This document shows, in pieces, positions 23,496-36,746 of a DNA stretch of 64,000 nt. This DNA is from Balanoglossus misakiensis (Eukaryota; Hemichordata), in contig CM082582.2 in the NCBI GenBank assembly GCA_040954595.2, forward strand, positions 11,966,001 to 12,030,000, written 5' to 3'. Under the pieces are notes generated by a model, which worked only from the letters and a program-made list of their open reading frames with translations, was not told where the DNA came from and made no database searches. Numbering within the stretch: the stretch's first letter is position 1; every line of letters starts with the position of its first letter. A program made the position numbers and the translations under genes.

Positions 23496-26400
23496 TTACA
23501 GTGACTTTGTTCTTCTCAGCACTGCATTCCGCATTTCATCATCACATGCCTGCAGAGTAGTGCGAGGAATCTGTTGGATTGCAGCCAGAGATGACTGTGA
23601 GATGCACCAACGTACGAACGCTGACGTGTGGTCCATAAACTGCAGAGACAACACCTGAAATTTAAACAACATCATCTGGTTAACATCATTTACATGTACA
23701 TGTATATGCAATGTGATATGATCTCTGTTTCATCATTATTCACCTGGCCATGCACCGATCAATTTTAACAAAAAATGTAACAAACAATACCTCATTGTGA
23801 AAACTCTTTTTGACAAGTACTGGCAGTGTGTCGTCCACTGGGGCGATGTCAGTGTGAAGCTTGATGCATAAATTGTACATCTCCAACACCGCTGTACAGA
23901 AATAGGTGGACGGCAACAACTGTTGGTGTACTGGTTTCTTCAGTGCCCTCATCAGTCTGGAAAGAAGAAAGATAATTTAGGCTACAGAAAATTTGTCATC
24001 TAACTTGCCTGGTTATTGGCAAGAAAGTATAATTATTTTTTTCGTCTCCCCTTACCTGAAAAATACAACTGGATACAGTTGATTAATGTATGGTGGCATT
24101 TCCAGTTTGTTCTGACTGTGTTCCTTGTTGAAATCTGAAATTCACAAGAGTATCACTAAACTTAGCAATCTGTTGCAACCTCATAGAGTTACTCTGGTGT
24201 GACAAAATGTATGAATATAAGAATGAACAAACGTAAAAATAATCACATGTCAGTCACATGATTTGTATGGATCCACTCACCAATGAAGACGCTTAGAAAA
24301 CTGTCAGGGAATGCTGGTACCAAGTAACTCAGAACTGATGTCTGATAACTTTGCTGTTCTGGGTAGTATGTCTGATTGGCGACGGCCGCCACTAGACACT
24401 GCATCATGTGAGAACATACCTGATGAGAAACAATATATCAGGTTACAGGGTTGGGTTAGAAATCACAGGGTTTATAAAGAATGCATGAGAATGAACAGTT
24501 TAGATCATGGGAATCACACTTCCACAAACATACCTTCCTTCCTGCTGATTGGTTGCGCTGCCTCAGAGCAACAATGATGTCACGCACTGATGAGGGCGGG
24601 GCCTGTGCTTTCCTGTCAATCATAACTTGATAGACAGCTATAGCCAGGGTCAAAGGGCATACTGAGACACTGGTTGCTGTAGGAAAGGCTGTAGTGTCTT
24701 TAGATTCAGAGACAACAAGGCTCTCTGCCCATTGGTGTATTTTGTCTAGATCTATAAAATGGGTTGGGTACTTATTTGCACGGACTTGAGATGTCATGGG
24801 CTTCAGTCTTGTCCAATGAAACTGTGAATGGAAAAATGTAATGCACAGCAGTGTCATAACAAACCAGAATCATTACTCTTTTGAATGACAAGATGGTAAA
24901 CAAAGCCATCACACATCTGTAAACTCACAAGACTTATGCTCACCACAACTGAATGTAACAGGGAACTGCTTTCTTGAAACAAGCTCGAGAGACCAGACAG
25001 ATCTTCATTATTCCTCGAACTGACAGCTGACAGAAATCCCTGAAAAGAAATCAGCAAGTCCAAAGATTAAAAATACAGAACAGCTTTCAGTCTGAACTAT
25101 GGCCGAATCACATCATTATGGAACCAGTATGTGTCCAGTGAGGAATCTGTGAAAAGACTATAATTCATACTCACCATCAGTAAATACTGAGTAACAGAGT
25201 ATGACAAAACACATGGGAAGTTCTCATCAACTAGCACTTGTCTCTGTTGACAGAAAGAAGTTAAAAGTCAAGAGCTCTCATTCAGTAATACAGGAAACGT
25301 TAACACCAAAAAAATAAATAGGCATAAAATGTTAAAGGTGACATACCAGGTGCTTCTCAATAAGCTGGGCAACTTTCTCATAAGTGACAGACGCAACGGG
25401 GTAAATTGGACAGTCTGTGTAGAGTAAATATCCAGGTAAATGCTGTACTAGTCTGAAATGTGAACAAATGGTGATCATGTAATGATGTACAGTGTATGTA
25501 GATCTTGAATAGAATCCTGTCCAACAGCCCTTGATATCTGACACCTAAAGTAACCATGATCATACCCGACAAGACCGCTGACTTGCTCTGTATAATCTAG
25601 TTGGTGAGCAACACTCCTCTCTGGTTGTGAGCTGGTCTCTTGAAGTCTTGTGATCATTTCTCTCAGCAGCCATGGACAGCTCAATTCCTCATCAGGTGGC
25701 TGCTTTTCCATTGGTATGTATGGAATGAGCTCCTGTTTGGTTCAGAAATAATTAGGAAGCAAGTCATAAGTGAAAGTCACATTCAGATTCAAATTGATTC
25801 AAAGTTTTATCTTGAGACTGATATACCGGTATTTTTGAACATACATGTACATGAATTAATACCTGTAAGCAGCAAATGAGGTCACTACGGCAACCCTTAC
25901 TGTCAAGTTTGCCACACTGGTCACATGGCTTGCAACGGCCACACGACCTGTTGCCATGGTTCCTGAGAGTGTCTGTCTCAATCAGTGAGTCATGCTCCAT
26001 CAGGGTATCCATCAAAACATTGCAAGCTTGTCTGTATGAGCCCCCACAGCCTCCCTGATCGACTGACAGTGAAAGGTAGTGAATGTGAACAGCCCAATGA
26101 AGGTAGTCATGCCTACAGCAAAAGAAACATCAGAAATGAATTTGCAAGCCCAGATACCAAAATACATTGAACAGGCAGCAGACATTCTTTTCAACCATCT
26201 TTTCTGCATTTCAAATTGACCAGTGATAGGAATAGGCTCATTACATGTATTGGTAATATTGAAATGAGTCATATCTCCATAAGATCTTTCTTAAGCTCAT
26301 TTTTTGACTTGCCTTTCAATTGCATTCAACATGTCTTCATGTGGCTGTACATGAAGTTCTAAACTCAGCAAATCTTTCAAAGATATCTGAAAAAATTAAT

Positions 26401-29400
26401 AGATGCAAAATACAGATTTCCTGAAATAATTTTCATTTTAAAAATGTAATAAATCCTGTTATAGTCATGCTATTGGAATTCCGTGATCGACATTTATACT
26501 TACTTTTCCACAGTTTTTCTGCAAGTCTTGAAATTCTTGTGATTTGTATATTGTATATGCAAGAGCCAAATCTGTTGGACCTTTTGCTGAAGATTGAATT
26601 TGAGCATCAATATTCCATCTTGCATCTGGATACAATCTGGGTACTAGGTAATAGAACTGCAATGCAAGTTATTATGTTTATGTGTTATTACATCAGTGGA
26701 CTTCACAATGGACTGTTCAGTGACCCTCAACACCTGGGAAAAATGCTGCAGTGGATACAATATATACAAGAGATTTCAATATTTTGACTTTACACTTACT
26801 TTCCTGATCAGATCATAAGGAATATAGGCTTGATTTCTGTTCACAGACTGGGCTGACGATGTCACAACATCAAAGGATAAAAATGCATGTTGTAGAATGG
26901 ATGAGAAAAACCTGGAAACAAAGTAAAAGACTGTTTAAGTTTTGAAAGCACTGGCAACGAATGAAGAAGTTTCTACTTCCTGAGAGATGCAGGGGAGTAA
27001 GACTTTAGTTCAGTTTCTAAAGCCTTACCTCAGTGTAGACGTCATCCACTCTTTGGTGTGTATGTAGAGATGCTTGCATATGAGTGGGTAAATGTAAGTC
27101 CGTTGATTCTGTTCCAGAAAAATGATCAAAGAAATGCAATATTAGCAACAGATGGTATGATCAATGTGAGACATATATTGGATGAGTGAACCATCTATAA
27201 GTACTGGGACATCTAAATCAATCTACATCTGCCTACCATTGGCACAGGAATATCACTTCTGATTCCACTGACTTGAACTGGAAAAAAATTATCTTCCAAC
27301 CTCCCAAGATGCAGCAGAAACACAGCCAGGCATCTCAGTTGGCATTCTTCTAAAGTTGAGCCCTGCAGGGACGAAGGAAGAAACATTTCTATGAACAAAA
27401 TGATGCAAGAGACAAGACACCATCAACAATAAACCACAGCCTTGCAAAGCATATACCTGTTGACATATCAGACACCACAGTCTTGCGTACAGTGCTGGAT
27501 GGATGCTCTTATGAGAACTCAACATATGGACGAACTGTGCACACCAAGTGGAGTCATTTATACCACGGCTGGCTGTGGCTACCAGTGTTTTACCGAAACC
27601 ATTCAGGAGGACATCAATAAGCTGAAATCAAACAAATACATGGACAACAGTTAACTTCGGAGCTTGTACGGTACAACGTAAAAGTGATTTGAAGAGAGAG
27701 CTGTGATCACAGAAGGTTTTTCCAAATTCAATCACATACCTGAAGGTTTGATGATGACACACCAGGACACTCAAGATCAAGTTCAAAGACACTGCCGACA
27801 TTGCGAGATGACTCACGACTCATTCCGATTACACTTTGAATTCTCTCCGAGATGATGGCAATGGGTGCAGAGAGAGCTGTAATGAGAACAAACACTGATC
27901 GATAGCAGAATGGCTGATACTGCGCTGTAAAATGCATCTTACTGTTCACCACTAGTAAATCTGCATATTGCAAGTGCAGCACCTGGTTGTCAGGCAAGGA
28001 GGATAAATTACCAGTAGCATGTGCTTATCAACAAACCTTTCTGCCAACTTTTCACATCAGATTTACACTTCAAGACACTTTGCAGTAACTGGTCTAGACT
28101 GTGTTTTAACTGATCCAGTGGTTCAAGATCGTCCTCCTCAGGGTCATCTGTAAATGCGCCTAAGAGAGGACAATATCACAAGGTAAGGGGAAACCATGGA
28201 ATCGAATAACTGTAAAGCCTGTATCTTTTGCATGCACACACTTTGATAATCAGACCATGGCCAAAATTCAGGTTGGTCAAGAGGAATTTTGCAGAATATC
28301 CCAGCTCACCTTCCAGTAAAGAACTGATTTCGTTCTGGCAAGCTTTTTGGTAGTTCTGGTACATGGAAGGTGGAATTTTATCCGATCTGTGGAGACATGT
28401 AGAAACATTTCATAGAGCATAAGGTTGTGGCTTGAAACAGAATCCGCGGCAATTGACTACTTTTAATGTATGGAGTCAATTCCAGTTGTGTACACAGGAA
28501 AACCAGTTTTAACCACTAGAAAATTGGTGATGTTTGGTTTTCTTTTAGTATAACATCCTATAAGAAGGTGATGTGAAAGCATTCAATGCAATCTGATATA
28601 TTAATACCTTCTTAGAGAATCAATGAACTTCATCCTGGAATCCGGAATATCAGGAAGCTGAAAATTGACCCAAATATCACTTTTATGAATAAGTCTTTGT
28701 ATAAACTAAATAAACGAGAGATTGACCAATTTGACCAATTCAATTCAGGGTTTGAGAACTGAAACTTAAACTTACCAGCCGTGGTTTCAGTAGATATACC
28801 AAGAAATGGCCCAGAAAGTAAGGTTTCCTGAAAATACTGATCAGAAATAGAACACAAAATGTCTTAGACCATCAATTTTTAAAAGAACATAGACTGAAAT
28901 GCACTTGAAATAAATACACTTACCTCGCTTCCATGACAGTAGACGGTACCTTACTATTTCTTTCAAAGGCAGTTATGGCTTTCTCGACATCTTTCTGAGC
29001 TTGTTCTGTTAGCTGTGAATTTGAAGGAAATGAAAAGATTTAGCGATATTACTTTAATGCAAAGAAGAACATAGAATATATTTGCAGTCGATATATTCAC
29101 ACCATGTAAATTACAATGACAATGATATTATAACTTACTTGTTTCTTCTTTTGTTGTTCTGGGTTATGACTGTTGTTGCCATGGAGACTACTTTCAGAAA
29201 GACAATCAGGTAAAACTGTGGACTGTGAGGATAACATAGATATTACTTATAAGCAACAACACTAAGACCAGGACTTTTAACAGAAATGTTGTCAATGAAT
29301 AAGTTTTATACTTACCCCAAGATCAGCAATTCTGGTCTTAGCCAGGGTGACATAATCCAGATACAATTCTTTACACTTCGGAACAACATAAGGTGGGTTG

Positions 29401-32400
29401 ACTATGTGGACCTAAAACAAAAGTCAGTCACCATTAGTGATTGGTAATTATTTGAAAAAAAATATCGACTTGTATAATCAAAGATTTAGAAATGTGCCAG
29501 TAAATTTGTACCTTCAGCCAACATTCAGCTTCAAATGGCATAATCTCCGTCAAAAATTCCATCAGAAATGTAAAAGTCTTCTTGTTGTTTGCCAGACTAC
29601 TGTTACTACTCATGAAGAAGGACTGCAAAGGGGGAAAGAGAAAGAGAAATTGCTGTAACAAAAGTTGTAGGGTGAAACTGTCGACTTTCCCCAAATACAA
29701 GGCTTACACAGTTGAGACAGGTTTGAAAAAACATGACCTTATCACTATGTGAAGAGGAATAAACAGCATTTCTAACCTGGAACCACTGACTGTATGACAG
29801 AAACACATCAGGGCCTTCAAGAGACGCTTGTCTTGCAAACAGAAAAGCTGTTGTCAGTTTCTCCTTGTTGCTGTCTTCAAATGCTTCTTGCAAGAGAGAA
29901 CAGATCCAATCTGGGAACAAAACACCAACATTACCAATACTCATTTACCAAAACGGAAAATTGATAAAAATACAGCACTCTTTTTTAACACAGCTAATTT
30001 TTTTCAATGTAAGCTAGAAAGTCCAAAGTGACTCACCACTGAGTGCATCGCCTGCCTTTGTGAAATTACCGGCAAATGTGCTGATAAAATGCAGAACAAG
30101 CTGCCAGTTCACCTGAAGACAAGAAACCAGAAAGAGACATGCACCAAAATAAAGGAGTGTCTGGTGAGACTATTTTGTCATGGAAAAAAAGAATGGAGAA
30201 TTTACAAAGAATCTACTCACATCATGTCTGTCCACTATTCTCTGCAACATCTGTACAACTGCAGAGTTGGAACCCAGGATCAAGATTGCCTCTTGGAAGA
30301 GGGTTGACAACCTTCCAGACATTTGCATCCCAGTCTCCTGCTGCTTGCTGAATACCTCAGTGGCTGAAACAGAAATAATATGGGAGAGAAGGAAACAGCA
30401 AAGTCTGAACTATTGGCCTTGAAACTCAGAACATGATAATGTCACCGTGAGTGCCAGTACTGACCTTTCAGTGATGCATTGTGGGTGAGAATCTGAGTGA
30501 GCTGGTGAGTGACAAATCTCTGAAGCACTTTGAGGGGCAACTGATCAGCATGGATTCTTAACACTTGGAACAAATCCAGACAGCTCCTCTTCGTCTCAGG
30601 ATTGGTGTCAGCTTGACTTTTCTCCAAAATTTCTGTGGGGTGGAAACACTCTAAAAGATTATGCTTGTTTCCATAGAACAGACCAAACTGAGAAATAGAG
30701 AAATAATTCCAAGCTCAACTCCAAAATTAAAATGGAAATGAAAACTTACTCAGCACAGCAGAATCAAGAATTACCACACAGGCCTGCAAGTTGGAAAGAA
30801 AATGTATTTGACGTTTGTAGTTTCTGCAAAATTGTTTTGGAAAGATTCAACCATAAGCACAGATGTCAAATGAAGTAAAAGAACCTGTTATAACAGACCT
30901 TCTGTAATCCTTTGGTGATGACATCATCTTTATCTCTGTCAGACTGGTGTTTTTCTGGGAATGCTTGGATGATCAAGGCTGACAATAAATCTAATTAGAG
31001 AAAGGGATACAAGTGTTAGTGTAGGAATGTTGCAGCTACAGTCTAATTGCTTCATTCTGTGCAATGCTTTCTTACCTGCAAGAATATTATGGATTAAATC
31101 CGATTCTTGAGTTGAACCACATTCAAGAATTTCCACCATATCCTCCGTAAATCCGGAGATGACATTTGGTTTTCCGACACTGGCAGTAATGAAGGCATCC
31201 AGAGGCATCATGGATGATGAATGGAGTTGCCATAGCAATTCAAGAGGGAGGTGATGGCACTGGGGTGAGAAGAATGATGAGACAGTGTTTCAACATTGCA
31301 GTATTCTTTATGTGACTGACTTTCCAGTAAATATGTCAGCTTTATAGTACTGAGATGGTATTTTTACCTGTTTGTTGAGCCTGTTGACAAAAAGACTTCT
31401 GTGGAATGACTGTGTTGACGACAGTTTCTTCATAATGGATACAAGTGTGTTTACCACTCGCTGTAATTAAAACAAAAAGTTGCAAAAAATGTTAATGATA
31501 AAAGGTTAATGAATTATGCTTTTACAATCCTCAAAACCCAGGCAAAAATAGGTCAGTACACAGAAAGATAGAGGTGAAAAAGTTATTGCACTTACTCTCT
31601 CTGCAGTCGACAATGTCTTGTTGTCAGCATCTTCTGGTGATCTGTTGCCCAGGATCTCGCACAGCTTAGAGGCACAAATATTGGCAGCCAGCACTGGTAA
31701 CGCTACACCAGTTGATGTACTCTGATTGTTCAATGCAGCTATACAGCCTTGGGAAAAAAGGATTATTAAGTATACACATTTACATAGAAAAAATACACTA
31801 CCTTTCTCATCTTCAAACATTTGTATATATTATTTTTTTCTAAATATACCACCATGGTAATGCTATCTATACTCTATGGATTACTTCAACATGGGTTCTT
31901 GGATGTCTCATCATGTCTGTATGAAAAATGTGAGTTCTGGTTTATCATGCTTTTATACCTGACACACTGAATTCCATCTCTTTCAGATCCTTCCCATCTT
32001 GTTGGAATTCAGTTTTAACTTCATCAGTCTTGTCTTCTATGATATCATTTCTTTCTTCTGTACTGGCCTGACAGAAATGTTAATATTATAAGAAAGATGC
32101 AGTTAATTTGTTAATTGGTAGATTCTGGTTTTGTTGTCAATATTGGATAAAAAGGAGGGCCCATGCTGTTTCGTGTACTGGGTGTGAAGTATGCCTTACC
32201 TCTGCAACAAGCGTATTGAAGTCTTGGTGGTGGCTAATAAGATGGAAGACTGCCTCTTGAAGCATTTCTCGGCTGGTTTCTGACTGCTGCTCATCGTGGT
32301 GTCTGGATGCTGGCAAAGATCAAATGTAAACAATAACAACAAGTCAATGTAAACAATGAGATGTCATCACTGACAACTGAGTTTCTCACTAGCATAAAAG

Positions 32401-32779
32401 CTTTTTGACTGAAAAGTTCGGTGATCAAGTGTGCACACTCGATCATTGCATACAGTCGATTACTGCCAACTTTGTGCTGATGATGATCACAGTATATACA
32501 GTGATCAAAACAACGCAACAGTGCAATCGATCACTGAACACAGTTTAGTCTACAGATTACAAACGCGCTTGATCAACAAATCTGATTACCGAGTATGTCC
32601 TTGAAAGTTCTTTGCTTCTTTCTGGCGGGGTGGTCCATCTTCTCAGTAGCACTTCGATCACGCGGAGAACATATCTTGATGTCAATACCTTGATGAAGAT
32701 GATGATGATCAGATGGGGGCGTGGCAGTTGTTTTGATCAGTCCTTGTAACACGTGCCAGAGTTCAAAGTTGGCGCTCAT
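23496..32779 (-). CDS. FANCA: Fanconi anemia group A protein (37 exons, 1510 aa)
   Basis: FANCA is a subunit of the nuclear Fanconi core complex that ubiquitinates FANCD2-FANCI at DNA crosslinks. Exons 5' to 3': 32590-32779, 32200-32309, 31959-32067, 31596-31747, 31368-31460, 31076-31259, 30899-30990, 30750-30783, 30465-30632, 30221-30363, 30037-30112, 29777-29910, 29512-29622, 29316-29411, 29139-29222, 28924-29012, 28776-28827, 28608-28657, 28310-28386, 28037-28159, 27740-27876, 27457-27621, 27237-27362, 27029-27108, 26800-26911, 26504-26656, 26313-26386, 25863-26112, 25566-25732, 25347-25452, 25175-25243, 24944-25039, 24534-24821, 24281-24419, 24056-24134, 23791-23956, 23496-23654. Matches to human include [22 protein letters not shown] (human RQAALEGPSAFLSY), [19 protein letters not shown] and [14 protein letters not shown]. 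Human FANCA is 1455 residues. A cysteine-rich patch (seven Cys in about 29 residues, about 1060-1088) at the end of exon 28 is not in the human protein. Exon 27 ends at a GC donor (26311-26312). The start shares a 76-bp promoter with NDUFB9. Confidence 0.94.
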
Positions 32780-32855
32780 CTGCAAGGTCGGAGGTCAAGT
32801 AACAGCGCCATCTGCCGGCAGCCAGTCAACTCCCAGCGCGCATAGCGGTTTCAAG
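32780..32855. promoter_or_regulatory. 76-bp bidirectional promoter, FANCA / NDUFB9
   Basis: The start codons of FANCA (minus) and NDUFB9 (plus) are 76 bp apart, so the 5'UTRs must be very short or overlap and the core promoters must be shared. The segment is locally G+C-rich and TATA-less, with AGGTC words (aaggtcggaggtca) next to the FANCA start and a GCGCCATCTGCC block. Confidence 0.7.
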
Positions 32856-33887
32856 ATGTCGGGCCAATATCTGACCCACGGTCAGAGAGTCCTTCGTTTG
32901 TACAAGAAATCCTTGAGGCATTTAGAATCATATTGCCACGCCAGGTAGGCATGTTCGATCCTTAAAAGCACACTGTAGTGCAACGTCATTTTGCATCAAT
33001 TCTTTCCCTTTTCTGTCAGCATAACCAAATCGTTTCAGTTGTTACTCTTGGAGCCCGGTATCGGTGTCTCTCGTCAGTCGCCGGGTCATGTGTTGGGGTC
33101 ATGGCAGTTTTGCACGTACCTAATCGATTTTGTCCACATTTTACTTTACCAACAACATACTGGTACTTTTTATAAAGCTTTATTCAGGTTTTTCTTGAAA
33201 CAAATATACCCACGAATATTAAACGCGTGCTTTAAACTTGGGTAATGAGAACATCACCGATCCACTTCCTATTCCAAATATTGCACCAATTTTATTCTTG
33301 AAGGCATAAATTCAGATACCATGCAACGCTACTGAGAGCTCGTTTTGATGACAAGAGAGATGAAAAAGACATGGTGAAAGCAGCTAGGTTTCTGCAAGAA
33401 GGCGAAGAAGAGTTCTGGAAGAATCAGCACCCACAACCATATATATGTAAGTGATATTATTACAGCACACCTCCGTTATCCTGATTGGCTGAGACATACC
33501 CATGTGATTTTGGCTAATTTCTGTTTTTGTGCAACTTTTCAGTCATTGATTCTCCGGGAGGAACAAGGTATGAAAGGGATTTACCAGCGCCTGAATGGGT
33601 AAGTTGCTTTCACTCTTCCAAGTGTTCACTGTTTGTTGTAATACAAGCACTTGCTGTGCAGGACTGAAATATTTCAGAGGCAGAAATCATACATTTGGAT
33701 ATATGCGGATAATTCCCTTTGCTTTTCACAGGTCCTGGACCACTGGCATCCATCAGAGCGAGCCCGGTTCCCAACATATTTTGCCAGATATGAGAAAAGA
33801 AAACAGTGGGAAAAGGATAGGTGGGATAGGCTTATCCAGGAAGAAAAAGAGTTTCTTAGCAAGAAAGGCAAAGAAAGTGAAGTCTAG
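32856..33887 (+). CDS. NDUFB9: Complex I LYR subunit NDUFB9 (4 exons, 143 aa)
   Basis: NDUFB9 (B22) is an accessory LYR-motif subunit of the membrane arm of mitochondrial NADH:ubiquinone oxidoreductase. Exons: 32856-32944, 33316-33446, 33543-33598, 33732-33887. The protein opens [20 protein letters not shown], closely like human YLTHQQKVLRLYKRAL, including the LYK form of the LYR motif. Further marks are [33 protein letters not shown] and [16 protein letters not shown]. It is shorter than human (179 residues): it stops after an acidic/basic tail and lacks the C-terminal PPLWWYIV region. A plus-strand ATTAAA at 34201-34206 may end the transcript. Confidence 0.95.
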
Positions 33888-34655
33888 CCTGTATGATTTG
33901 GTGTGAGAGGACCTTTAGTATTGACGCTGATTTGGTTCAGTTGTTTTATGGTAATTTGGATGCTATGCTTTCGAGACCAATAAGTACTTTCATCTTCTGT
34001 AGCCAGTTTTTCCCTGACTGAGATCGAGCGAAGCAAACACATACTTCTGTCTGATCAGCTAATGTAGATACTTGCTGTAATTTTCTGGATGTGTGCTTGG
34101 AATGTTTTCACAATGAGCCACTCACTATTAACATGCTGTTGTTGTTCCTGTAGCTTTTGTGTACACACTGACATCAGAAAGACATGTAGAATTGTGTGGT
34201 ATTAAAAATACACCTTATTTGTGACAAACCATCTCTTCATTGTGAGGTTAATTATGTCGTTTTCTTGTATGATGTATAATTACAAGGTTTTGTGTACAAG
34301 TGTCTCACTACACTTTAGTCTGATCTAACCGTTGGGGGCGCTATTATGGCAAATACATGAACAATGTACATGTATTGTCAATTTCAAGCAGGCAGACCAG
34401 TCAAATCACTTGGCTTTAAAGTTATGAATTTTTATTACAATTCCCTTATAATTCCATGCATGTAGTGTATCCTTCTAATGGATACCATAGTTACAGAGAG
34501 GCACACCTTAGGTATGTGTAAAATCAAAATTAATGTGAAGGTACAACAAAAGACCATCTTGTGTTCTTTCGTTTCAAAATCTAAATGATTATTTCACAGC
34601 AGGAAAAAAAAAACTTTTACTGATAAATAGTCAACTGTCTGGTTGGGGGCAAGTC
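33888..34655. other. Convergent intergenic region
   Basis: 3'UTRs of NDUFB9 and PSME3IP1. Candidate signals are ATTAAA at 34201-34206 (plus) and AATAAA at 34431-34436 on the minus strand. No gene is seen. Confidence 0.5.
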
Positions 34656-36079
34656 TTACTCCTTATGATGATGCCCACCACTGGCTATAGCTGAAAGCAA
34701 AATAACTTCCGAGTCACTACTGGAAGAGTCGGAATCACTACTTTCGGAGTATACCCCAAGTCCTGGCAGAATACCAATGACAGATGCTTGTGACTGGCTT
34801 GGTGCCTTTTGACTTTGTTCAGGTGTGTCCTTATCACTGGGCGTGTTTTCTGATGATCCTTCACTCTGCTGTTGGTCTGGCAGTGTTGGCTCTTTCTTTT
34901 CTGTGGCCGAACTCCCTGATGCTTTGGATTTCTTCTCAGGGCTCTCCTCACTACCACTTCTGTGGAATTTCAAACAGGATATAAAACTGTGAGTTGAGTT
35001 CATGTACACAAGAATTTACAAATGCTGAGATGGGAGTATCATATCATAGAATAAATCAACTTCAGAAAAATAGAAATCCTGACTTCATGTCTCAAGGACA
35101 ACATCTACACAAACCGTTTCCGCTTGACAGCACCGGCCAACAGAGCCATTTGGGACTTCCTATTTCCGCTGACCACTGCCTTCCTGTCTCCTGGTTTAGA
35201 TGCTGAGGTCACCTTTTCCTTCACATCAATGGTGGATGTTACAGACTCTTGAAAATAACGTCAAGGATTTGCTTGTCACTTTTTTGGAAGCTGAGCCCCT
35301 TTTTTTATAAATCCACTGACACAGGGCTTTGAGCAGAGAAGATCACCAACAAAATCTTGCAAAATGTTAAAGGATATCTTGTATTCTTGAAGAATTGCCT
35401 CCTCTTCCGATAACCTCTTCTTTTCAATTTGCATCTGTCTCTGAGAGACGTGATCTAAGAATTTAGACTCGTCATCATCAAGGCCTTGGTATATCATGTT
35501 TTCTGTGAAAAGACATAATTATTGGAGTCTGAACATGGAATAGGTTGGCATTTCAACATTTGCAGATGGTAGCGTGCTATACATAAATAATACATGTGAT
35601 GAATCACTCATGCACTCACTAAATTTAAACTTTTCATCATACTCCTCTTGCTTTTTGTCTTTCTGTTCTTGTAGTTGCTCATACAATGTCCTCGGATCAT
35701 ATTCTTCTTCAGGACACTCTGAAAAATCAAAAGGTGTTGCCGGGATTTATGAAAAGTCACAGAATACCATAAAAGCTACTACAATGTGTGAAATAATAGC
35801 TTTGGGTCTGTATTGATCAGTCAAACCCATACAAATTTGGAACAAAAAAGTCACCACATTTACTTTGACTAGGCTTATTGTTTCCATAGCAACCCTTACT
35901 TCCCCAGCTCCCATAACAACCTACTTTGCTCTTATGAATCTCAATGCAAGCATACAGTTTTTCCTACCTTCAGGTTGGTCATTAGTTCTTACTTTCTCCC
36001 ATTCTTCTTGTCTCTTCTTTCGTTTTTCCTCAACCTCTGTCTCGGACACGAAAGATCGGAAGCTCATACTCTCAGCCAT
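34656..36079 (-). CDS. PSME3IP1: PSME3-interacting protein (FAM192A/NIP30), 5 exons, 267 aa
   Basis: PSME3IP1 is a nuclear protein that binds the PA28-gamma proteasome activator (PSME3) and tunes its interactions with the 20S proteasome and coilin. Exons 5' to 3': 35968-36079, 35620-35718, 35347-35502, 35115-35247, 34656-34959, all in frame. The NIP30 domain is clear: [20 protein letters not shown] near the start, then [29 protein letters not shown] and the [10 protein letters not shown] block. The C-terminus has the signature [10 protein letters not shown] followed by a serine/aspartate run ([12 protein letters not shown]), which in human is the casein-kinase-2-phosphorylated PA28-gamma-binding tail. 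About 17 residues follow the acidic run, ending GGHHHKE. The intron 35248-35346 is only 99 bp; reading through it gives a stop, so splicing is required. Human length is 254. Confidence 0.94.
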
Positions 36080-36746
36080 GATTGCAGTGTGTAATTTTAC
36101 CTGTACAGCGATGAAACACATATTTACAGCCATTTGTTCCCAGATGTCAAGTTATGAATGGTTTGGCTCACAAGGCAAGCACCGACGTTTACATGAAAAC
36201 AAACTTATATTCGACCAACCTTAATAATCAAACTGGTTTCATTTTAGTACACAACAACACGTTTCACTGGACGTTCACTCTCCATACCGTGATCATTGCA
36301 ATCGCTGAAATGAACACATACCCGCGCGTTGTATGTATCACCACGACCTTTTGAAATGACCCGACTGTAGGCTTGTTCACAAACAAAAAAATAGCAATGT
36401 TTTAGAGAATGGTTATTGCAAATCCGTATCAATGAGTACTAGTAAAAGTTTTAGTAAGTACAGAAAAAGTTAGAAAATGTCTTATATTTGCCGTATTTCT
36501 ACATGTAGTATTGTTTTTAGTTCTGGTGACCTCTGAACTAGTGACCTTGTTCAGGTCTTGACACATGCGCAGCTGTGACGTCAATCAATGCGGAAGACAA
36601 TTTTTGGGAGCCGGAGACACATGCTTTATGTAAGTTTTTTACATTTCCTGGACAAATAGTCGGTGATTACGCCCGTCAGTTATCTTTATCAAGAAAGCAG
36701 ACGCGTTTATTTAGACGGTGTAGTCATAAGATTGAAAATCGGACAA
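36080..36746. promoter_or_regulatory. Divergent promoter region, PSME3IP1 / RABIF
   Basis: About 0.67 kb between opposed start codons. An in-frame open stretch runs upstream of the RABIF start to about 36663, but the conserved part starts later. No specific element was recognised. Confidence 0.45.

Noticed and set aside
35276-35346. Possible early stop in PSME3IP1 (reading through to a TGA at about 35276)
   Set aside because: A 99-bp GT-AG intron (35248-35346) removes it and restores the conserved LLAGAVKRK and GILPGLG regions.
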